DNA of 64,000 nt. It comes from Rhodococcus erythropolis NBRC 15567. Its GTDB lineage: Bacteria; Actinomycetota; Actinomycetes; Mycobacteriales; Mycobacteriaceae. Shown here piece by piece: positions 27,125-35,807 of this stretch. Made by a program: the position numbers and the translations under genes. How positions within the stretch are numbered: position 1 is the stretch's first letter; every line of letters begins with the position of its first letter. The notes beneath the pieces were generated by a model, which was not told the DNA's origin, did not search any database, and saw nothing but the letters and a program-made list of their open reading frames with translations. Where the stretch lies: assembly GCF_001552595.1 (NCBI RefSeq), contig NZ_BCRM01000001.1, forward strand, positions 1,054,001 through 1,118,000, given 5' to 3'.

Positions 27125-28423
27125 GTGGCCGATCGTAGGCGTCCACTCAAGACGGTGACCGGTGTCAGCGGGGCGGTGAGTATCTACGACGCCGCGATCG
27201 ATCCGACGACTTCGACGGTAACGTCCGCGATCGACGTCGCAAAGACGGCCGAGGCGAACAAGATCGACGGACTGTTTGCCGCCGACCTGCTGAGTTTCGG
27301 TGCGCAGGGCGCGATCGGCGCGCAGGAGCCGTTGATCTTCCTTGCCGCGCTGAGTGCGGTCACCACCCATGTGGGGCTGATCGCCACCGTCACGACGACG
27401 TTTCATCACCCTTTCAACCTGGCACGGTTGTTCGGCACCCTGGACCATGTCAGCAATGGTCGAGCCGCATGGAATGCCGTCACTTCCTCACTCGGAGAAG
27501 GGAACTACAGCGACTTGGACCTGCCGAGTCCGGAGGAGAGGTACGCCCGAGCGGCCGAATCGCTCGAGGTGGTCAACGCGCTCTTCGACAGCTGGAAGCC
27601 CGGCGCCTTGATCCGGGGAGAGGGCTCTGCGGTGCTCGATCCGTCGAGGGTGGTCCCCATCGAGCATCGAGGCAAGTACTTCACCGTGCAGGGGCCGTTG
27701 AACATTCCATCCCTGCCGCAGCGTCGTCCGGTCCAATTCCAGGCAGGCCAATCTGCCGGAGGTATCGAACTGGGTGCTCGCTTCGCCGAGGTCGTATTCA
27801 CTTCTCTCGCAACCTTCGAGGACGCGGTCACCTACACGAAGACGATCCGCGCCAGGGCGGCAGAGTTGGGGCGTGGGGACGAACTGCCACTGATTTTCAG
27901 CTCGTTCCACGCAACGTACGGCGCTACCGAAGCCGAAGTCGAACGATTGGTCAGAGAAGCCGAGGAATCGACGGACTTCGACGCCGGACGCACCAGGCTT
28001 GCCGACATGTTCGGCGGTGACGTGGATTTCTCGGAATTGCCGCTGGACCGGCCGATCCCGGAGTCGTTGTTGCCGGACCCGTCGTCGGTGAATCGACGAC
28101 GGGGCCGGGTCGAGATCTTCGGCAAGCTCGCATCACAAGGAAAGACTCTGCGTGAGTTGATCATCGCGTCCAAGGACACCGGCCACTGGGCAGCGGCGGG
28201 CACCCCGGAACAGCTCGCGGACGCGATCGAGGAACGATACGACGCGGGCGTACTCGACGTCATCACGCTCGGTGACCTTGCCGATCCGCGTACACGCGAT
28301 TTCGTCACGAACGGACTGCTGCCGGAACTACGCAAGCGCAGAATCGTGGGAACAGATTACGTCGGGGGTACCTTCCGTGAGAACCTCGAGTTGCCACCGC
28401 TGCCACCGGTTTCCAGCACCTAG
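27125..28423 (+). CDS. FMN-dependent monooxygenase, NtaA/SnaA/DszA family
   Basis: 432 residues, a flavin-dependent (FMNH2-using) bacterial-luciferase-like TIM-barrel enzyme. Family features include the N-terminal IDVAKTAEANKIDGLFAADLL, the FHHPFNLARLFGTLDHVSNGRAAWNAVTSS block that binds flavin, and ERYARAAESLEVVNALFDSW. Such enzymes oxidise chelators, sulfonates or thiophenes and need a separate flavin reductase, which is not present nearby. The start is GTG with an AGGAGG ribosome site. Its stop overlaps that of the convergent pruB by four bases. The substrate is unknown. Confidence 0.9.
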   Translation: MADRRRPLKTVTGVSGAVSIYDAAIDPTTSTVTSAIDVAKTAEANKIDGLFAADLLSFGAQGAIGAQEPLIFLAALSAVTTHVGLIATVTTTFHHPFNLARLFGTLDHVSNGRAAWNAVTSSLGEGNYSDLDLPSPEERYARAAESLEVVNALFDSWKPGALIRGEGSAVLDPSRVVPIEHRGKYFTVQGPLNIPSLPQRRPVQFQAGQSAGGIELGARFAEVVFTSLATFEDAVTYTKTIRARAAELGRGDELPLIFSSFHATYGATEAEVERLVREAEESTDFDAGRTRLADMFGGDVDFSELPLDRPIPESLLPDPSSVNRRRGRVEIFGKLASQGKTLRELIIASKDTGHWAAAGTPEQLADAIEERYDAGVLDVITLGDLADPRTRDFVTNGLLPELRKRRIVGTDYVGGTFRENLELPPLPPVSST

Positions 28424-29385
28424 TTGTTGGAGGCGAGTGAGCGCATGAAGAACATGAGGTTGGCCGGCCGTTCCGCCAGGCGACGCATGAAGTAGCCGTA
28501 CCACTGGCTGCCGTAGGGAACGTAGACCCGCAGGTGATTGCCTTCGGCTACCAATCTGCGTTGTTCGCCGTCGCGGATGCCGTAGAGCATCTGAAACTCG
28601 AAATCCTCGGCTGTCCGTTCGGTCAATGTGGCGAGTTCGAGGGCGGCGTCGATCATGGTGGGATCGTGGGAGGCGACCATCGGGTACCCGTCACCTTCCA
28701 TCAAGACCTTCAGGCAACGCAGGTACGACGCGTCGACTTCGCCGGGCTTTTGGAACGCAACGTCGGCCGGTTCCTTGTATGCACCCTTGCACAGTCGAAT
28801 TCGTGAACCTGATCCGGAGAAGTGCCGGCAGTCGGCCTCGGTGCGGTGCAGATACGCCTGCAGGACCGTGCCGAGCGTCGGGAAGTCGCGGCGCAACTCT
28901 TCGACGATGGACAGTGTCGAGTCGGTGGTGGTGTGATCCTCCGCGTCGACGGTGACCCACGCGCCCACTTCGTCTGCCGCTGTGACGATTCGGTGAGCGT
29001 TCGCCAGGGCGATCTTCTCGCCGTCACCGGGAAGTGACTGCCCTAACGCGGAGAGCTTGAGCGAAACCTCGAGGGTGTGTTGCGTCCCAGCCGCTTCGGA
29101 AAGCGTTGCGTACGAGCGGAGAAGGGAGAGATAGGCGTCGACGGTAGCTGTTGCCTGAGCTGGATCGGTAGTGTCCTCGCCGAGGTAGTCGACCGTCACG
29201 AACCGGCCACTGGTGAGGATGTCGCGTACGGCAGAGACCGCTGCGGGTTCCGCGTCCCCGGCGACAAACCTGTCTACCAGCTTGCGAGTCACGGTCATCC
29301 CGGAGACTGTCTTCTCCAGCCGCGACGAGCGTGCCGCAGCGAGGAGTACCGGGCGCAGCGGGTTGCTCAGCGAGACGGCACTCAT
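28420..29385 (-). CDS. pruB: Proline dehydrogenase
   Basis: 321 residues, a monofunctional FAD proline dehydrogenase oxidising proline to pyrroline-5-carboxylate at the membrane face and passing electrons to the respiratory chain. It has the TIM-barrel core: VTVDAEDH, TVLQAYLHRTEADCR, RIRLCKGAYKEPADVAF and the substrate-binding C-terminal helix VPYGSQWYGYFMRRLAERP. Length equals the mycobacterial PruB. The ATG shares one base with the stop of pruA (TGATG), so the two are co-translated. An upstream frame to 29484 lies inside pruA and is rejected. Confidence 0.95.
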   Translation of the reverse strand: MSAVSLSNPLRPVLLAAARSSRLEKTVSGMTVTRKLVDRFVAGDAEPAAVSAVRDILTSGRFVTVDYLGEDTTDPAQATATVDAYLSLLRSYATLSEAAGTQHTLEVSLKLSALGQSLPGDGEKIALANAHRIVTAADEVGAWVTVDAEDHTTTDSTLSIVEELRRDFPTLGTVLQAYLHRTEADCRHFSGSGSRIRLCKGAYKEPADVAFQKPGEVDASYLRCLKVLMEGDGYPMVASHDPTMIDAALELATLTERTAEDFEFQMLYGIRDGEQRRLVAEGNHLRVYVPYGSQWYGYFMRRLAERPANLMFFMRSLASNN

Positions 29386-31046
29386 CAACGGTTCTCGCTC
29401 TCGGCTGGATCGACGTCCTGGTGGGGGTAGCGATGATCGGTGGGAGGAACGAAGGTTTCCTTGACGGTGCGTGTCGACGCCCAACGGAGCAGGTTCTGCG
29501 GTGAACCGGCCTTGTCGTTGGTACCGGAAGCTCGAGCGCCGCCGAAGGGCTGTTGTCCGACTACCGCGCCCGTCGGCTTGTCGTTGACGTAGAAGTTTCC
29601 GGCGGCGAACCGCAGACCGTGGTGAGCTTGATCGACGGCCGCACGGTCGGTGGCGATCACGGCACCGGTCAGGGCGTACGCGGATCCGCTGTCGATACGA
29701 GCGAGGATGTCGGCGTAGGCATTCGGTGCGGAGTCGTCGTAGACGTGCAGGGAGAGTATGGGGCCGAAGTACTCGGTGCTGAAGGCCTCGTCACTGGGGT
29801 CGTCACCGAGCAGGACCGTCGGCGAGATGAAGAATCCTTCGCGGTCGTCGTAGTCGCCGCCTGCTGCGATGGTGAGGCTGCCGGTCGACTTGGCTCGGAC
29901 GATCGCGGCGGCGTTGCGGTCGAAGGAACGCTGGTCGATGACGGCGCCGCCGAAGTTCGTCAGGTCCGTGACGTCGCCGTACTTCAGTGACGACACTGTG
30001 TCGATGAACGTGTCGCCCATCTTGGCCCACACCGATTTCGGGACGAATGCCCGTGACGCGGCCGAGCATTTCTGTCCCTGATAGTCGAAGGCCCCGCGGA
30101 TCAATGCCGTCGTGAGTACGTCGGGGTCTGCTGAACTGTGTGCGAGTACAAAATCTTTGCCGCCGGTTTCGCCGACGAGACGCGGATACGTCCGGTAGTT
30201 CGAGATGTTGGCTCCGACCTCACGCCACAAACGCTGGAACGTTGCGGTCGATCCGGTGAAGTGGATGCCCGCCAGGCGGGGGTCGGCCAGCGCGACTTCG
30301 GACACCGTGGGTCCGTCGCCGAGAACAAGATTGATTACCCCGGGCGGGAGGCCGGCGGCTTCGAGTAGTTGCATCGTGAGGTATGCCGCGACGGCCTGCG
30401 TCGGTGACGGCTTCCAGATCACGGTGTTGCCCATCAGGGCCGGTGCGGTAGGGAGATTTCCGGCGATGGCGGTGAAATTGAAGGGAGTGATCGCGTAGAC
30501 AAAACCTTCGAGTGGTCGATATTCGACGCGATTCCACACTCCCGGAGCGGAAACGGGTTGGTCGGCGAGTATCTGACGAGCGAACGCGACGTTGAAACGC
30601 CAGAAATCGATCAGTTCGCACGGGGCATCGATCTCGGCCTGATATGCGGTCTTCGACTGACCGAGCATTGTTGCGGCGGCGATGGTTTCGCGCCACGGGC
30701 CGGAGAGTAGATCGGCGGCGCGGAGGAAGACCGCAGCTCGATCGTCGAACGAGAGGTCGCGCCAGGCCGGGGCGGCGAGTGTAGCGGCGTCGATGGCATC
30801 ACGAACATCCGAGTGCGTTGCGCCCGCAAACGATCCGATGACCGAGCTGTGACGGTGTGGTTGAACTACGTTCTCCCGCTTGCCCTCCGCAGTTCGGTGG
30901 ACGCCCCCGATGACCTGTCGGATGTCGGTGGGTGCCTCGGCCAGTTCGGTCAGTTTGGTGCGTAGGCGTGATCGTTCCGGGCTTCCCGGCCCGTAATTGT
31001 TGACCGGCTCGTTGGAGGGGTGGGGGACATTGGTGACGGCGTCCAT
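29385..31046 (-). CDS. pruA: 1-pyrroline-5-carboxylate dehydrogenase
   Basis: 553 residues, an NAD-dependent aldehyde dehydrogenase converting glutamate semialdehyde to glutamate, the second step of proline degradation. The catalytic Cys is in YQGQKCSAASRAFVP and the general-base Glu in RLVGETGGKDF. The cofactor region reads FNFTAIAGNLPTAPALMGNTVIWKPS. The start MDAVTNVPHPSNEP is preferred, with GAAGGATCGTC before it. It is divergent from the PucR-type activator gene and co-transcribed with pruB. Confidence 0.96.
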   Translation of the reverse strand: MDAVTNVPHPSNEPVNNYGPGSPERSRLRTKLTELAEAPTDIRQVIGGVHRTAEGKRENVVQPHRHSSVIGSFAGATHSDVRDAIDAATLAAPAWRDLSFDDRAAVFLRAADLLSGPWRETIAAATMLGQSKTAYQAEIDAPCELIDFWRFNVAFARQILADQPVSAPGVWNRVEYRPLEGFVYAITPFNFTAIAGNLPTAPALMGNTVIWKPSPTQAVAAYLTMQLLEAAGLPPGVINLVLGDGPTVSEVALADPRLAGIHFTGSTATFQRLWREVGANISNYRTYPRLVGETGGKDFVLAHSSADPDVLTTALIRGAFDYQGQKCSAASRAFVPKSVWAKMGDTFIDTVSSLKYGDVTDLTNFGGAVIDQRSFDRNAAAIVRAKSTGSLTIAAGGDYDDREGFFISPTVLLGDDPSDEAFSTEYFGPILSLHVYDDSAPNAYADILARIDSGSAYALTGAVIATDRAAVDQAHHGLRFAAGNFYVNDKPTGAVVGQQPFGGARASGTNDKAGSPQNLLRWASTRTVKETFVPPTDHRYPHQDVDPAESENR

Positions 31047-31241
31047 GACGATCCTTCGGCAGACTGATGGGTGGGGCAGTTGTCGTGTCGTCATCAGTCA
31101 AGCCGAAAGGAGTCGGCGAGTAATCCGCTGATCGGCCAAACTTCTCGGACGCTGTTTGTTCGATCGGCTGAACCGTTTCCGCAGGAAAATGCACTATTCT
31201 CGAAATTGAGGCGTTGGAACGGTCCGGAAAGTGGGTGGTAC

Positions 31242-32912
31242 GTGGCTATCCGTGAGGTCAGGCTCGACGCGGTCCTTCGGGCGCTGGGCGGAGCCTTTGT
31301 CGAGCTCGTCTTCGCGCCGTCAGGTGATGACGTCTTCGTCGACTCCGTGGTGTTCGCGGAGGTCGGGGACCTCACACGCCCCGGAACCGCGGACGTCGAA
31401 TCCTCTGAACTCTGGCTCGCTGTCGGTATCGGCGCAGCCGAATTGGCAGCCTGGCTGAACCGCGTCGATCAGAAGGGATCAGCGCCTCGGGCCGTCATGT
31501 CGAAGGAGGCCTCGGACACGTCGGTGCGCGCGGCGGCACAGCGCGCCGGGATCGCCTTGATGGCAGTCCATCCGGACGCTCGTTGGGATCGATTGTTCAC
31601 CACGATCCGGGGCGTGCTCGATCATTCGGTATCCCGTCAGGATTCGGAGGACGTTGTATTCGGCAGTGACACAGACTTGTTCGAGCTGGCGCAGAACGTC
31701 GCGTCACTCACCCGGGGGATGGTCAGCATTGAGGACGAGCGTTCCCACGTCATGGCTTATTCGGCATCAGGAGATGCTGCGGACGAGCTCCGCCGGCAGT
31801 CGATCCTCGGCCGTGAAGGACCTCGGGAATACCTCCGGAAGCTGCAGGAGTGGGGCGTCTTCGAAAGCTTGCGGCGAAGCGACGACGTGGTCGAGGTGCC
31901 CGCGCACGAAGACCTCGCGATCAGGCGAAGGTTGGTGGTTCCGATTCGCAGAATTTCCGAGAACATCAAGGGGGAGAGCGGTTTCAGTTCTGATCTGCTC
32001 GGCACGATCTGGGTTCAGGAAGGCCCGCTTCCTATCGCCGGCGATGCCGAGAGAGTGCTCCGCGGTGCCGCGGCCATTGCAGCTCGGCTGATTTCGCGCA
32101 TCCGAGACGCGCCGAGTAACGAGGCGATACAGGTTCAGCGCTTGCTTGGGGTTCTCGGCGGCGGCGTCGATGTTCCTTCTCTGGCGGCCTCGTTGTCCAT
32201 CCCGATGTCCGGACCCGCGATGGTGATCGGCGTGGCGAGTGTCGGGAGCAGCGTGTTGTCGGCTTCGGGTGAGCTCGTGTCGTCGTTGCGCCTGCACGCC
32301 AGTGCCTTTCACCGTGAATCGCTGGTGAGTGCATTCGGCGCCCGGATCTATGTGCTGTTTCCGCGAACCCAATCCGTGAAATCCACAGTCTCGTGGACCC
32401 GTGAAGTTGTCGCGCGTTTGGACAAGGTGTCGCCCTCGGGTTTACGGGCCGCAGTCTCGTCGCCGGTTTCGACGCTCACTGAGGTGGCTAGGGCTCGCGC
32501 CGAAGTGGATCGGGTCTTGGACGGAACGTCGGGGGATGTTCGTGTGACCACCCTCGCGGACTCGCGCACTCCGGTGCTGCTGGGCGAAATCATGGACGCG
32601 ATTGCGGCCGACGAGCAACTGCACGATCCGAGAATCGACGCGCTCGACGTCTACGACAGGCGTAACGGGTCGAACATGCGTGAAAGCGTCTCCGTTTACC
32701 TCGCGCATTCGGGCGATGTCCGACGCGCGTCCGAGCAGCTTCGCATTCACCCGAACACACTCAGGTATCGGATCAAAAGGGTCGAGGAGATAACAGATAC
32801 CGACCTGTCCGAGCCCTCGACGAGGCTGTTGATGGAGATTCAGTTGGAGGCGTCCGCTCGCGCAGTGAGTTCGCCGAACCTGTCGGACCCCAGCAGTACT
32901 CTTCGCGAATGA
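31242..32912 (+). CDS. pruC: PucR-family transcriptional regulator (probable activator of pruAB)
   Basis: About 556 residues. The C-terminal PucR HTH is ESVSVYLAHSGDVRRASEQLRIHPNTLRYRIKRVEEIT, near the end of the protein, preceded by a CdaR/GGDEF-like middle domain (about 290-430) and a sensory N-terminal region. Its place, divergent from pruAB, is that of the proline-responsive activator PruC in mycobacteria. GTG at 31242 (VAIREVRLDAVLRALGGAF) is preferred. The frame extends to 31071 but that would overlap the divergent promoter. Its stop overlaps the next ATG (ATGA). Confidence 0.85.
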   Translation: MAIREVRLDAVLRALGGAFVELVFAPSGDDVFVDSVVFAEVGDLTRPGTADVESSELWLAVGIGAAELAAWLNRVDQKGSAPRAVMSKEASDTSVRAAAQRAGIALMAVHPDARWDRLFTTIRGVLDHSVSRQDSEDVVFGSDTDLFELAQNVASLTRGMVSIEDERSHVMAYSASGDAADELRRQSILGREGPREYLRKLQEWGVFESLRRSDDVVEVPAHEDLAIRRRLVVPIRRISENIKGESGFSSDLLGTIWVQEGPLPIAGDAERVLRGAAAIAARLISRIRDAPSNEAIQVQRLLGVLGGGVDVPSLAASLSIPMSGPAMVIGVASVGSSVLSASGELVSSLRLHASAFHRESLVSAFGARIYVLFPRTQSVKSTVSWTREVVARLDKVSPSGLRAAVSSPVSTLTEVARARAEVDRVLDGTSGDVRVTTLADSRTPVLLGEIMDAIAADEQLHDPRIDALDVYDRRNGSNMRESVSVYLAHSGDVRRASEQLRIHPNTLRYRIKRVEEITDTDLSEPSTRLLMEIQLEASARAVSSPNLSDPSSTLRE

Positions 32913-33226
32913 TCGACTCAGCGAAGGTGCCAGGCGCAGCGAGCGCGTATTTCGACGGCGGAGACGTCCGTGACGTGTTCACCGAAGACGCCGTGGTGCG
33001 TGACGACGGCCGGACGTATGTCGGGATCGAAGAAATCGTGGCGTGGAAGTCCGCCGTGTCGACGGCGTTCACCTTCACCCAGAAGATCGAGTCGGTCAAC
33101 ACCCCAGGCTCGGCCGTTGTCGTGTCGGTGAAGGTCGAGGGTGATTTTCCCGGAAGCCCCGTCCAGTTACATCACCATTTCACTCTCGACGGTGATCGGA
33201 TTTCCGCTCTCACGGTGTGCCCCTGA
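32909..33226 (+). CDS. NTF2-like / SnoaL-like small protein
   Basis: 105 residues. It has the cone-like NTF2 fold pattern of helix then curved sheet: YFDGGDVRDVFTEDAVVRDDGRTYVGIEEIVAWK, later VSVKVEGDFPGSPVQLHHHFTLDGDRISALTV. Family members are ligand-binding proteins or small isomerases, and no catalytic residue set can be assigned. It overlaps the regulator upstream by four bases and the AlkC-like gene downstream by one base (TGATG), so the three are one transcript. Confidence 0.85.
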   Translation: MIDSAKVPGAASAYFDGGDVRDVFTEDAVVRDDGRTYVGIEEIVAWKSAVSTAFTFTQKIESVNTPGSAVVVSVKVEGDFPGSPVQLHHHFTLDGDRISALTVCP

Positions 33227-34326
33227 TGCCCACCGCTGACGAACTGCTCGGGAAATCCGTCGTCGCCGATCTGGCAGGCTGTCTCGAGCGAGCCTCCGGT
33301 CACACACGCCTCGCCCTCGTTCGGGGTAGTACATCCGAATTCGACGGTATGAGTCTCGGCGAACGTACCCGCGTTGTGCGGGACGCGATGACTGCCGAAC
33401 TGCCTCAGGATCTTCCGGCCTTCGCCGAGATCATCCGCCGTGCGCTTTCAGAGGAGACCTTCACTGGTTGGATGATCTGGCCGGTGACCGAAGCCGTCGC
33501 CGTCACGGCGACACGAAGTGGCTCCGAGTCGGACTTCGACGAGGGAATGGCTCTGCTTGCCGAGCTGACGTCGCGTCTGACGGCCGAATTCGCAATTCGC
33601 ACATTTCTCGAAACGAACCTTGACCGTTCGCTGGCGATCGCACTCACCTGGACCGGCCATGAAGACGAACACGTCCGGCGCTTGGCGACCGAAGGCACTC
33701 GTACTCGTTTGCCCTGGGGAAGACGAGTGAAAAAATTGACGGCGCGTCCCGAGTCGACAATCGCCATTCTCGACGAGCTGTATCGGGATGATTCGGAATA
33801 TGTACGACGCTCGGTCGCAAACCATCTCAACGATCTCAGTCGTGCTGACGCAGCGCTCGCCGTGTCGACTGCGAAGCGTTGGTTACAGACGCCGGATTCC
33901 AACACACTGAAAATCGTCAAACATGCATTGCGGACGTTGATCAAGGCCGGCGACCCAGATGCTCTGTCTCTTCTGGGGTTCTCGCCGCCCAGCGACGTCG
34001 TGGTCGAAGGGTTCGTCATCGACCGTGAAATAGTCGATGCGGGTGGAGAACTCACCTTCGACTTCGCCGTCACGAACAACGGCAGCGAGTCCGTCACCGT
34101 CGTGATCGATTACATCGTCCACCACGTGAAGGCCAACGGGACCACGACGCCGAAGGTCTTCAAACTGACAACACGAACGCTCGAGCCTGGGGTGCCGGCC
34201 CGCATCGCGAAGAGGCATTCCTTCAAACCGATCAGTACCCGGAAGTACTACGCCGGCGACCATGCCGTCGAAGTGCAGATCAACGGTGTACGCCAGGTGC
34301 GAGGCGAATTCCGCTTGGAGGCGTGA
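33226..34326 (+). CDS. AlkC-like DNA alkylation repair protein (HEAT repeats plus Ig-like domain)
   Basis: 366 residues. Residues about 1-240 are alpha-helical HEAT-like repeats as in AlkC/AlkD glycosylases (SLAIALTWTGHEDEHVRRLATEG, YVRRSVANHLNDLSRADAALAV). Residues about 255-366 form an Ig-like beta domain (GGELTFDFAVTNNGSESVTV ... RKYYAGDHAVEVQINGV), which is the domain order of AlkC, a glycosylase for N3-methylated bases. The start ATG at 33226 shares a base with the previous stop. It is followed at once by a 13-bp hairpin. Together with alkB at 50849, the window holds two alkylation repair genes. Confidence 0.83.
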   Translation: MPTADELLGKSVVADLAGCLERASGHTRLALVRGSTSEFDGMSLGERTRVVRDAMTAELPQDLPAFAEIIRRALSEETFTGWMIWPVTEAVAVTATRSGSESDFDEGMALLAELTSRLTAEFAIRTFLETNLDRSLAIALTWTGHEDEHVRRLATEGTRTRLPWGRRVKKLTARPESTIAILDELYRDDSEYVRRSVANHLNDLSRADAALAVSTAKRWLQTPDSNTLKIVKHALRTLIKAGDPDALSLLGFSPPSDVVVEGFVIDREIVDAGGELTFDFAVTNNGSESVTVVIDYIVHHVKANGTTTPKVFKLTTRTLEPGVPARIAKRHSFKPISTRKYYAGDHAVEVQINGVRQVRGEFRLEA

Positions 34327-34356
34327 GTGACCCCACCAGGTGTGGTGGGGTCACTC
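34325..34356. terminator. Hairpin between convergent alkC-like and binding-protein genes
   Basis: GAGTGACCCCACC, six-base loop, GGTGGGGTCACTC: a perfect 13-bp stem that begins inside the AlkC-like stop codon. There is no U-tract. The facing gene ends 29 bases further on, so it can serve both strands. Confidence 0.78.
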
Positions 34357-34384
34357 CAGTACCGATCCAATGCCCGCACGGATG

Positions 34385-35452
34385 TCAGCGCATGACCTGT
34401 ACCTGTTCGGCGATATCAGCGGCCAGGGCCATCGCAGTCAGCGCGAGGCCGTTGTTGAGGTCGTATCGCAGTTGTCCGACATGTCCGTCCTGGACAGCGC
34501 GGACTCGTCTCCACGTGGGCGACTCGGCTTCGACGGCGTCGGGGTTCTGTAGCAGTACGAAGTCGGCCTGGTCGAAGATCGCGAGCTCCTCGAGGCTGTA
34601 GAAAGTCGAATCCTTCCGATCGGGTGCGGCATGGGCGGCGTCAGTCAAGACGTTCAGGCCGAGGTCCTGTGCAACCGACACGGCGAACGTGTTGTTCTGC
34701 AGCCAGATCTGACCGCTGTCTGCACCGGCGATCGCAATCGACTTGCCTTCGAGGAGACCACCGATCTTGGCCCGCGCTTGAGCAAGTTCTCCGTTGTATC
34801 GGGCGATGACGCGTTCGGCGACTTCGCGGCGATCGAGCGCCGTGAGCTGCGCGGTCATGGCCTGTTTCCAGGACGAGCCCGTCGTGCCCTCGTCAACGAC
34901 GAGCACCGGGGCGATGTCAGTGCCGAGCAGGCCCCTGTCCTGGTAGTAATCCCACCAGCCTTTCCCGACAACCAACAGATCGGGGTCGTAGCTCAGTATC
35001 GATTCGGCATTCGGTTCGTTGTTCGTCCCACCGAGGCGAGCTGCGCCGGCGGGTACCTGTTGCATGAGCTGAGACTTCGGATCCCAATTGGTCGCGACGA
35101 TCGGGTACTCGGCCAGTAGTGCAAAATCGAGGGCGCCTCGGGCTTCGAGCACCACGACACGCTTGGGGTCCCGCGGGAGGCGGTAGGTCTGGTCCGCGAC
35201 GACGATGTCGACCCACTCGTCCGAGGCTTCGGTGCCGCTGGATTCGCTCGAACATGCAGACAGTGCGCCCAGTGCACCGAGCGCCGCCGCACCGGTCAGG
35301 AACCCGCGTCGTGTCAAGGAATCGATCAGACGGGTGAATTCGTCGTCCACATCTTTTGTCGACTGCAAGGGGGTTTCGGTCGCAGAAGGGGACACCGTCG
35401 GGTGGAAGGTTTTGGTCGATTCGATCACAGGCATGAGAAGGCGCAGCTCCAT
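34385..35452 (-). CDS. Iron-siderophore type ABC substrate-binding lipoprotein (FecB/FepB-like), Tat-type signal
   Basis: 355 residues. An unusually long N-region (about 47 residues) precedes a twin-arginine motif TRRGFLTGAAALGALGALSAC with a lipobox Cys, so it is probably exported folded and anchored. The body is a class III periplasmic binding protein: PKRVVVLEARGALDFALL, ESILSYDPDLLVVGKGWWDYY and FYSLEELAIFDQADFVLL. It probably binds a ferric siderophore or haem-like complex. No permease or ATPase gene is adjacent. No iron-box sequence was recognised upstream. Confidence 0.87.
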   Translation of the reverse strand: MELRLLMPVIESTKTFHPTVSPSATETPLQSTKDVDDEFTRLIDSLTRRGFLTGAAALGALGALSACSSESSGTEASDEWVDIVVADQTYRLPRDPKRVVVLEARGALDFALLAEYPIVATNWDPKSQLMQQVPAGAARLGGTNNEPNAESILSYDPDLLVVGKGWWDYYQDRGLLGTDIAPVLVVDEGTTGSSWKQAMTAQLTALDRREVAERVIARYNGELAQARAKIGGLLEGKSIAIAGADSGQIWLQNNTFAVSVAQDLGLNVLTDAAHAAPDRKDSTFYSLEELAIFDQADFVLLQNPDAVEAESPTWRRVRAVQDGHVGQLRYDLNNGLALTAMALAADIAEQVQVMR

Positions 35453-35637
35453 CTGATGTTCCGGGCATTGGCAGGTGCCTAACCAACGTATTCGAACTTC
35501 GCAGCCGGAGCCTTACTCGAAAGCGCCAACCGCTCAGCGGATTTGGCCATTCTTCACGGACTCGTGCCACGGGACTCGCCCCTCGGATTCGGCTTGTTGT
35601 GGACGGGCGCGCCCATCTGATCCGAACTCGAGGTATC

Positions 35638-35715
35638 GTGGCCGTCATGCAGCGCGTCTATTTCTGGTTTAGCAGGCCGGCCCCGGGTGGGCCTGCCGGC
35701 GTAACCACGCGCTGA
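35638..35715 (+). CDS. Aromatic leader peptide for DAHP synthase attenuation
   Basis: A 22-25 residue peptide reading MQRVYFWFSRPAPGG and ending ...TTR at TGA 35713. It starts at ATG 35647, or at an in-frame GTG 35638 that is four bases after GAGG. The run Tyr-Phe-Trp-Phe covers all three products of the shikimate pathway. It stands about 90 bases before the DAHP synthase gene, with stem-forming sequence directly after. This is the layout of ribosome-mediated attenuation, known for first-step aromatic genes in corynebacteria. The 185 bases upstream to the binding-protein gene hold presumed promoters and nothing else I recognise. Confidence 0.85.
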   Translation: MAVMQRVYFWFSRPAPGGPAGVTTR

Positions 35716-35719
35716 CAAC

Positions 35720-35756
35720 CTCCACCCAAGAGCCGGACTACAGACCGGCTCGCTGG
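35720..35756 (+). terminator. Attenuator stem before DAHP synthase
   Basis: GAGCCGG, loop ACTACAGA, CCGGCTC (35730-35751), extended outward by CTCCA/TGGAG and followed by TTTCTCTT. This is the terminator candidate. Upstream, GGGTGG (35685-35690, inside the leader coding region) can pair with CCACCC (35722-35727), and GCAGGCC with GGCCTGC. These offer competing structures when a ribosome stalls at the aromatic codons. Confidence 0.7.
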
Positions 35757-35807
35757 AGTTTCTCTTCATCTCTGGGGTCGGCCTGAGAACAGGAAACCGA
35801 AAACCCC

